Shown: positions 55,615 to 64,000 of the stretch, in pieces
How the letters are laid out: each line of letters begins with the position of its first letter
How positions within the stretch are numbered: position 1 is the first letter of the stretch
DNA from: Paralichthys olivaceus
Taxonomy: Eukaryota; Chordata; Actinopteri; Pleuronectiformes; Paralichthyidae
Direction of reading: 5' to 3'
Assembly (NCBI RefSeq): GCF_024713975.1
Contig: NC_091094.1
Coordinates: 15,595,001 to 15,659,000 of the forward strand
Length of the DNA: 64,000 nucleotides
Program-made: the position numbers and the translations under genes
Notes under the pieces: generated by a model
The model's input: only the letters and a program-made list of their open reading frames with translations
Databases searched by the model: none
Told to the model about the DNA's origin: nothing

Positions 55615-55620
<6 letters not shown>

Positions 55621-55645
<25 letters not shown>
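55621..55645. repeat. (TA)n microsatellite
   Basis: A perfect TA run of about 25 bases after a short T stretch. Confidence 0.95.
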
Positions 55646-56646
55646 TAGAGAATATCATTTGTAGTGCATTTACTGTATTGTAAAACAGCTGATTATAACC
55701 TTCATGAGGGGAGGATTAATTATAGGACTATTGCATTTGGTTGGATTGGTTTTAACTGCCAGCTGAAAGTATAACTAACAGTAAAATTTACTATCACATG
55801 CGAAAAAAATAAAAATAAATAGGAAGTCCCTTTTAGCATGAAAATGGTACAGTTACACTTCACATGGTTATTCTTCCAACCACAGCTCTGCGGTTCATTT
55901 CCCTTTTCCCTACAGGAACCCAATGTTTTCCAGTGTTGTTGGAGGACAAAGGTTTTTCCAGTTCCAGTGCAGAAAGCAGCACTTTAATGACGTTTCTCCC
56001 ATGGTCCATTTCTCTACAGTCAAATATTGATCCAGTATGGTGTTTAGCTTCTTAGCAATTCCATGTCTAACCTCTAATATTGAACTGAACTAATAAACAC
56101 ATGTTAGTCAGGACATGAAATCTACATTAAACTCTCTGTGTAAGAAATCAGCTGCTGCCTGAGTTCTCCTTTAACCAGCTTCCAGAAAACGTCCATCGCA
56201 GAGCTCATTCATATTTGGCATCTGTATAATAATAAAATGGCCTGAAGCTTTTGCAGCTGAGATCAACCTCTAGTAGTTAAATAGCCTGAATTCTGTTTTG
56301 AGGTGGAGCTGCAGTGAAACATAATCGCTCTGTGACAGTACGGGAAGATGTGATGAACGAGGCTGTGCTGGGATTTTTGTGGAGTGATTGTTGACCCACA
56401 TGTCACACAGGAACCTTGATTCTCAGCGCTATGCTTCCTAGAAACCACTGCCTACGTGCTCAGTGGTTTGTTCCCTAGCATCAAACATCAAATGACGTAT
56501 TCCAACGTGATAAGTCAGACCTACGATCTGATGATTTAAATGCTGAGGTAGAACAAAGAAACAGGTGTTAATATGGATATAACCTGGATTCTCATTGATT
56601 CACTCTAATAAAACCAACACATTTAAATAAGTGCAACTTGAAACCT

Positions 56647-57667
56647 TTTATTGACGTTTACAGTAACAGTTCCAAAATGTGTTAAATTAAAAATAAATAC
56701 AGAAGCTCACCATGTTTACAAAATGCTGATATGTCACTCATAGGTTTAGTTGTAAAAAAGACAAATTAAAGACATTGTGCTGCACTAATGAATCGAGGCG
56801 TACATTTACATTTTAGAGACAAATACAGACATTTACAAAGCCTGAGTGCAGAGTAGCCTACTTTTCCAGATTTCAGTGGCACTATATGTATCCCTGCACA
56901 GGAATAATTTCAACAGCTGCCATTTCTTTTCAAAAATAAAAGGAACCAGTCACAAACAGTTTTTCACCACAAGCACCAAAATACACTTTGATCAATACAC
57001 TGATCAAATCTACACAACTCTCTCACGGTAGCTGGAGGTACTACAAACAGGGTCTCCATGTGCCATGTTTCTAAGGTTCAGATAAAAATCATTTACACCG
57101 TCTATCTCAGATTTAAAGTGAAATAAAACATACAAACACTCCTCCTTTAGCCTGATCACCACAGGAAATTGTTGATACTGCTGCACTGTATGGTTCATAA
57201 TCAGATTTAGGCAGGGCTATACCAGATTCTGAAAAATCTCAGCTTCAAATTCTTTATGTATTGCATCAAAGTCCATGAAGTGTACCACGCTTTGACTCAA
57301 TGAACATCTGGGTGAAATGTGTTGGAGATCACTGACCTGCTTTTGCAAATACTTAAGTGCTTAATGGTGATTTCATTAAAATACAGAGCTTTAAATTTGG
57401 AGTTATGCTGCTCACAGTGGAAGTTTCATTGATGAGTCATCGCTCCTCCTGCTTTGTTCATTTGTCCTTTTCCACATGTCGGCCTCTCCAGCCGAGGTGA
57501 CAGGTACGCAGGGCTTTGGTCTGAGTTGTGTTGAAGGTTAAAGGTCTGCTCTGATATGTTCCACTGTGTGTGGCGGGCTCACGGTTCCTGTGGTGGCTCC
57601 GCCTGCCAGTGTTCCTGCTGCTGAGGGGACTCACGTTCACGTAACTGATCAGCTCGGGGGGAGTAGG
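56647..57667 (-). promoter_or_regulatory. Probable 3' UTR of cyp27b1 with candidate poly(A) signal
   Basis: On the - strand an AATAAA lies at 56652-56647, about 1.0 kb beyond the cyp27b1 stop. No other gene intervenes, so this stretch is most simply its 3' UTR. No coding frame or repeat is recognised in it. Confidence 0.5.
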
Positions 57668-60600
57668 TCATCGCTCGATAAACTGGAGGCTAATGACATT
57701 GTCAGGAACTAGAAGCGTCCGTGTCATGGGCTTCACGGAAACTCCTTCTGGGTCCGGCTTCACATCGAACTCTACGAGGATCTTAGAAGAGAAGAATCAG
57801 ATAAAATAGATTTACTACAGGGTGACTGAAATAAAAATAAAATCAAGTGGGCGTCATGTGAGAAAGTGTTGGAAAGTGACTTTAAACCGAAACCCCGGGA
57901 TTAAGTAATCAAATGAAACTGTTAGGAGCAGGATTTGTACAATGGCTTAAAACACATTATTCTACTTTCTCACATTATTCCAAAGGGCAGTAAGATGATT
58001 TGTGGTAAACGCAGCAGTATTTAATCTTAAACAATCTAAATCACTTGTTGAATCATTCCAGTAATCTGTAACATGCAGCATGTGACACAATGTTATTTCC
58101 TCCAACAAGGAGGTTGCGTTTTTTATCTTTCTGTTCATCTGTTCTGGGTTTACTCAAAATCTACTAAACCGATTTCCATGAAATTTTGTGGAGTGGCGCG
58201 TGACCCAAGGAAGAACTCAGCAGGTCCAAAATTTTACTTTCTTTAACATAAGGAGATAGGGCATTAGACTTGGCGGAGGTCTACGTGTGTCCTAGTTTCG
58301 ATTGTATCATTTTTCTTAATGAAAGCTGTAAAACGTAATCTCTAAAGCTGTTAATCTCTAAATGTAAATTAACCTTTTCACTTAATTGTTATTTTTTTTG
58401 CTTCTAACTTTATTCTCTCAAAGTCCAGCCTACTCACCCTGGAAAGGGCAAGATAGAGCTCCAGCTCAGCGATACGACGACCTATGCAGCTGCGTTTTCC
58501 CACGCCAAACGGTACAGAGGCGTAAGGGTGATGAGCCTGGTCCTTGTTCAACCATCGATGAGGGTGGAATTCATCTGGATTCAGAAACACTGCCGGATCC
58601 CTTGAGGTTGCATATTGGCAGAGGGTGATCAGAGTCTGGATGGATAAATGTAATGTTTAGATGTGTCATATTGCAAAGGTGAACCATTCTTGTAAAATTC
58701 ATCCAGAGCTTTCAAATGTGAACAAATGACATGAGCCAGAGTTTGAGTGTGAATATGCACTTATTCCCTCACATTTTTAGGGAGGAGGTAGCCTCCAACC
58801 TGGATGTCTCTTTCTGTAATGACCCGTGCATTTGCAGGAATCACCGGGTACAACCTGAAAAAGAAAGTATAATAATATGAGCATAATTCAACTTAACAAT
58901 CAGATGTTTGTCTGCAAAATGACTGCAACCTCTCAACTTCTACCTGAGCACTTCTTTGACTGTGGCTTTCAGGAGAGGCATTTGAGCAACATCTGCTGCC
59001 TCCGCTATCCTCCGACCCTTCAGCACGCTCAACACCTCATTCCGGAGCGAGGCCTGCAGCTCAGGGTGACGGGATAGCTCATACAGTGACCAGGACATCG
59101 TGCTGGAGATCTGGAATGACACAGCGACAAGAGTTATTACAATCTGTAGGACGGAGCATGGTGAAGAAGGTGACAGAGGGATCGTCGTACCGTGTCAACT
59201 CCTGCAAGAAGCAGCTCTGTGACGTTGCTGTAGACAGTCTTTATGGGCAGGCCCATCTGGGACAGGAAGTAGGTGAGATAACGGCCCTCCACCTTTTCTC
59301 CACGAGCAACTTTCTCTGCCTCGGTTGTCAGCCGCTGGTCGATATGACCTTTTGCTACAGGAACAGATATCATTTGATATTATGTTTCGGTGGACGTGGA
59401 AGAGACTCGCTCACATAAGGATGCTGAGGCCAAGCAGTTCGTTTTCAGCTTTCTAGGGCGTTTTCTTAGTAGGATAGGATGGAGTTATCTTTCTTGATAA
59501 AAGCCTTGATGATTATATCCAAACTCTCTTTTGAACTTGTGGTCTTTATTTCCCAAATTTGAGGGAAAATAACAACTATTAACTTGATCATAACCACAGT
59601 TTGATCATTAAGCTGATGTTCAGGATCAAAACGTCACATTTTGTTACAGCAGAGGATCTTGTAGTGCGAGAGGGTTAAGGACTTTAATCTCCTGCTTCCT
59701 GATCTAGTACTTATTCTAAACATGTTCAATTTTGACGTCTCAGATCTGGATAAGTCTTAATGTACTGCAGAGAGTGGGAGGACAACCCGGTGATGAGTGG
59801 AGGACAACCCAGCCAATGAGAACTGAGAGGAATGGAAGGGATTTCATGACATGAAAGACATTCAGTATGTTCCACTTCTTTGTTTTGGTTCCACATGAGG
59901 CGCTCACTGGTGTAGTGCATCTTTAGTTTCTCTATAATATCCTCTAGAATTTGCAAGATTTTGTTTGAATATTTCACATATTATGACTTTCAAAAGCATT
60001 TTCTGTACAATAAAATAATAAAAGTAAAATTCTGAAAATCAGAAGTATTGTTTGCAAGTTTGCACATTTCCAATATAACACTTAAAATGATGCTTAGGGG
60101 AAATAACCTACCGAAATCAAACATGTAGTCCCAGCACTGACAGAAGACTTTCCAAGGTTTAGGGAACAGCTGGTGCAACCAGCTGGGCATGGCCATAGTA
60201 AGAAGCGTCATCACAAACATGGTGTTGATAGACTGGATGAAACGTTCTGTCTCTTCAGGAACCACCTGATCCAGGCAACCAATTCTGGACTCAAACAACA
60301 CGGAGGAAATACCTGTTGAAAAAGCAGCATAAAGTTACATGATATTGTATTTTTATAAGTCGTCAGCTGATCTATATAAAAGAGTAAAGAATAAACATTA
60401 TGGTTACATTTAGAAATATGAAGCAATAACAATACAAACTAGAAGAGCTTTTTTTTATCTGAAAATAAAGAACATGGTAGAATAGTGGACGCTTCAAAAC
60501 TGGAAAGTTGGTTTAAGTGTTTATATCTTTATATTGTTCATGCATTTATTGTTAACATGATCCGTTAGTATCTCTTTAAATGTCACAATCCAGCTTCTAT

Positions 60601-63600
60601 TCAACAATACAGTCATTTTCGGTGACGGTACAGAGTAAATGTTTGTACGTGTGCAGTCACTGGATTGAGTCTGTGTTTAGTCTGGACAAGGAAAATTCTG
60701 ACAGGAAAATAAATGAATACAACTCAAAGGAGAAGGAGAACCGCAGGAGCACAAAGAGAAAGAGGCCATAGCCTCGGTCCATTTTTTTTCTTTCTCAAAC
60801 TGAGAAACTTGACAGTAAAAACCTGTAAACTTGGCCTCTTAAATCTCCTTTGGAAAACTGGGAACACAGAAAAGGTGCGTACCGATACATTTACTGATGT
60901 TCTATAGTATATGTGCAATTTTAAAATACTCTAGAGTATTTCCATTGCAATAAATACTTCAACTCTAATTCTTTTAAAGGGAATATTGTACTTCCATCCA
61001 TCCATTCAATAATCTATCCCCAGCCACATTTTCCAGCGTCTCCTGCTGGATCCTGAGGCGTTCTCAGGTCACATGGGATATGAAATCCCTACACAGAATT
61101 GTGGTTCTACCTCAGGCTCTCTTTCTTAAGGATGAACCTGTTAAAATTACAACAGTTGGCACCCAGGAGGCATCCCAATCAGATGCCCAAGCCAACTGGA
61201 TCTTTTCCACTTGAAGGAACAGCGACTCTACTTTGAGCTCTTCACCCTATCTCTAAGGCCGAACCCAGTCACGCTACAGAGAAATGTAATTTCGGCCGCT
61301 TGTATCTGTGTTGTCATTCTTTCTCTCACTACCCTGAGTTCATGACCACAGGAGGTTTGGACCGGAGATCGACTGCTAAATCTAAAGCTTTGCCTTCTGG
61401 CAATGTCTGCATTAATGCTTGTGTTGTTGCAATCTCCCGCTCACATAAACAAGACCCTGATATAGGAAGCAATTCATACCAAACTGCCTTTTTACTACAG
61501 CTGTACAGAAGGTAATATCTTTCTCCAGTGATGTTCAAGAAAAGAAAACCAGAAGCAGGATGTTATTTTCTTCAAGAGAAATGGACAGCGTTGTTAAAAG
61601 CATCATCCTCACTACCATCTGACATCACACACCTCTGCAAAAAGAGCTGTTCCAGCCAACACATTAGAGAGATTAGATTAATATGTGTTCAATAATTTAA
61701 TATGGCCCATGAAGGTTGTTGAAAATTATCCTTGGCAGGAAAAACATTTTCAACGCCTGACTTACACAGTAAGTACAAAATAATGAGATGAAACCCCATT
61801 CAGGCCACTCTACCTTCTGAGTACTTGTACTTTTGATGCTTAAAGTATATTTTCCTAGTGATCCTGCTTTACTTTTAAGTATAAGTATAACTTTATTAAA
61901 AAGCCCTGTCACCACTTTAACTCCAATAAAACCATCTGAATAGCTTTTCCGGCCCTGAGAAGGTGAGATAAAGGTTACTCGTCAATGTTCTAAGGTGGAA
62001 ATGTTGATATAATTAGAGGATGTCAGGCTCTGACAGGCATGTATGTTTAAAATGTCAGTGATATCACATTATACTGCCCGCTGCATATGGCTGGCACTAA
62101 TCACCAATGTTTACATGGTGTGATACACCCTGTAGAGATGCATGACATTTCCACTCATCAGACTGGGTGAAACCTTACCCTCGAGGCCGAAGCGATAGAA
62201 CTCTCTGGCGATATCAGTGACGAGGCCTCCGGGACGTCTGCTGAGGCGAAGTTTGGCAATGAGGTCAGTGACCACGCTGTTCAGGGTTTCATCGTAAGCT
62301 TCCACTGCCTTCGGCCGCAGCATGTGCTTCCCCAGGAGACTTCTCACCGCCTGCCACTCCTCCCCCTCACTGGGAACACACCATGAAGACTGTCAGGAAT
62401 TTGTACACACAGCTGAATTATTGGACTTTATATTTTAAAGAGGGAGCTTTGAAATGGTCTAATCTAATCTCTTCATTCACACTTAGGAAAAAAAACCATG
62501 TATGACATTATTAAAAAAAATTTCTGCCATGAGTCAAAAAAAGTTTCATGAAAGTGGATGAAATAAGTTGAGATGAGGATGGTGCTTCATCTTTGTTCTC
62601 AGTAACATCAGGAAGGTCATAAACCTTTTAACACTGTCTTAAGCTTCAGGTCGGCTGAGAGAGGATAGGACAAAAGCTAAGACAGAGACGTTTGACAGGT
62701 CGGATGATTTTTCAACACTCACGATGTCAAGAGTCCATAGTGATGTCCCCTGAGCTTCCTGTAATCCTTCCAGGAGGAAAGGTCGGAGCGCATGGGGTGC
62801 TGGCCCTCCTGCCTCAGCACCTGCTCGATGAGCGCCGGGTCAGCCACATGAACTGTCAGGATAGGGCCGAAGCTGGCCTTCCACATGGGGCCGTAGCGCT
62901 GCACCCCCTCCAGCTGCATGGGACACGAGACAGAGGGTTAAAAAACCCTGCAGGCTACACGAGATGACTTGCATCATCTTTGCTCTTTATAGTTTAAAGC
63001 CCAGTGCAGGAATGAAAGTGGCCTGCAGACGAAAGGATGAGATCAATTACACCATCATCCCATTTCTTCTCGATGGGGGGACTTTAATTAAAACATTTAT
63101 TTTGCTTCATTTGGACGACTGACTGTTGCTGTGCTGGATGATGTATGTGTGGAGCTTGACACTATAGAAGGCTTTTTCAAATCCATCTGTTATGTGCTCA
63201 CTTTACATCAGAGTTTATAACGTGTGCGTACAGGCTTGTCTTGTTTTGTGACATCATATCTAGTTTGGAAGCCAATCAGCGTGCAGCATGCAACTTGCAC
63301 AATTGAGACACCTCCAGTGCACATTCAACTGAAGTGAAGGAGGAGACATTTTGTGTGTGGTGAATGGAAAAACGTGCATATTCACAGATTCTGGTTTTGT
63401 CACTGGGGTATGAGGATCAGTGTAGATGTGGCTTTAAGAATTTAAAAATGGAACATTCTGAAGAAAAAACATATTACACATAAAGCAGAGAAGCAATAAA
63501 AGTCTTTAAACTTATCTGAAAGCAATTTTTAAATAATATATATTCTAATTTTCCCTGTATTTTGTCATATTCTAGATTTTTTTAGAGGTAGTAAAAAGCC

Positions 63601-63952
63601 ATTCATTATGTCCTCTTTAATCTCCTGTGCATCAGTATTTTGTCCAGTATGGTAAAAAAGTGTAATATTCTTCACTTTTACATTGTTCTCCTCTTTAATT
63701 TCATCCATGTTTTGCATTTTATCATCCTACCTGTAACTCGTGAAGCCTGGACAGCCCCCGTTTGGCGAACAGGTCCCAGGCGAAGCTGGCCACGGACGGT
63801 CCGGGCATGTCGTCCAGCGTCCTCACGTCCTTGGCACCGTGCGCAGCGGCTGACGCGCCCTCGGCCCATCTTTCCATCCACTTGACCAGGGGGAAGGCGC
63901 TCCGGCCGGATACTCGAAGAGCTTGCTGCAGCATCCTTCTCACTAAGATCAT
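57668..63952 (-). CDS. cyp27b1: 25-hydroxyvitamin D3 1-alpha-hydroxylase (CYP27B1)
   Basis: Exons in gene order: 63952-63731, 62913-62723, 62369-62179, 60312-60112, 59354-59191, 59110-58944, 58854-58773, 58635-58438, 57781-57668; nine exons, in phase, 509 aa (human 508). The start ATG is the first Met after an in-frame stop 42 bases upstream. The N-terminus has Arg residues and no acids for 20 residues, as for mitochondrial import. DMPGPS opens the P450 fold. The I-helix motif is AGVDT (319-323), the K-helix is ExxR (E376, R379), and the heme loop is [12 protein letters not shown] with Cys456. [15 protein letters not shown] and [11 protein letters not shown] match CYP27B1 rather than CYP27A1 or CYP27C1. 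With ferredoxin electrons in the inner mitochondrial membrane, it makes calcitriol from 25-hydroxyvitamin D3. Its promoter lies beyond the window edge. Confidence 0.97.
58099..58280 (+). mobile_element. Dispersed repeat family A, copy 9 with both ends (cyp27b1 intron)
   Basis: Begins CCTCCAACAAGG and ends ACTTGGCGGAGG, inverted repeats matching at 9 of 12. Inside are TTTACTCAAAATCTACTAAA, CCATGAAATTTTGTGGAGTG, GACCCAAGGAAGAACTCAGC and GAGATAGGGCATTAGACTTG. It is shorter than copy 3 by an internal deletion of the part with AATTCATGGATC. It lies in the last cyp27b1 intron, antisense to the gene. Confidence 0.75.
60985..61460 (-). mobile_element. LINE (non-LTR retrotransposon) ORF2 3' remnant in cyp27b1 intron
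   Basis: Read on the - strand, with stops and shifts, it gives [19 protein letters not shown], then [16 protein letters not shown] and GWMEV. These match in order the end of a fish LINE protein family of the form 'EELGVEPLLLHVERSQLRW ... ERLGIPPEELEEVAGE ... GWMDG'. It is in sense orientation with cyp27b1, between exons 62369-62179 and 60312-60112. It is decayed and inactive. Confidence 0.6.
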
Positions 63953-64000
63953 GAAGCGGTGGCCGGACGCGGGTCCTTCGGATGTCGGTGCTCATTTTGT

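Larger units (their letters stand above)
55321..56646. other. Spacer between mcrs1 promoter and cyp27b1 3' end
   Basis: It holds two microsatellites (55481-55540 and 55621-55645). No coding exon is supported on either strand. Confidence 0.6.

Overview
The window looks like nuclear DNA of a ray-finned fish, most likely a percomorph teleost. Its genes have many short exons with GT-AG introns, the proteins translated across those exons are vertebrate orthologues, and the spacers carry interspersed repeats and microsatellites of teleost type. There is no operon, plasmid or CRISPR structure. The species cannot be named from the sequence alone.

Layout. On the + strand are the 3' part of a type III intermediate filament gene (peripherin-like, 2-1378), a complete timeless gene (4912-14071, 29 coding exons, 1251 aa) and tmem198 (29655-31637, 342 aa). 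A GC-rich promoter-like segment with a splice donor at 19268 is the probable far-upstream first exon of tmem198, which would make 19.3-29.5 kb its first intron. On the - strand, head to tail, are mmp19 (37630-33463, 472 aa), suox (46195-42274, 576 aa), mcrs1 (54432-50904, 466 aa) and cyp27b1 (63952-57668, 509 aa, complete). Every exon join below was checked for reading phase by hand, and all joins keep frame.

The genes do not form one pathway: replication-fork protection and clock (timeless), Wnt-linked membrane protein (tmem198), matrix protease (mmp19), mitochondrial sulfite oxidation (suox), chromatin-associated FHA protein (mcrs1) and vitamin D activation (cyp27b1). They are a conserved linkage group. 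In human, from memory, the orthologues of most of them lie on 12q13-q14, whereas TMEM198 lies on 2q35, the sister HOX-bearing paralogon. Spacers and introns hold at least nine copies of one dispersed repeat with inverted ends of the form CCTCCACCAAGG, LINE remnants, a tRNA-like SINE remnant and several microsatellites. I see no convincing unknown protein-coding system. The points most worth a second look are the repeat family, the inferred non-coding first exons, the overlapping upstream ORF in suox and the paralogon mixture.
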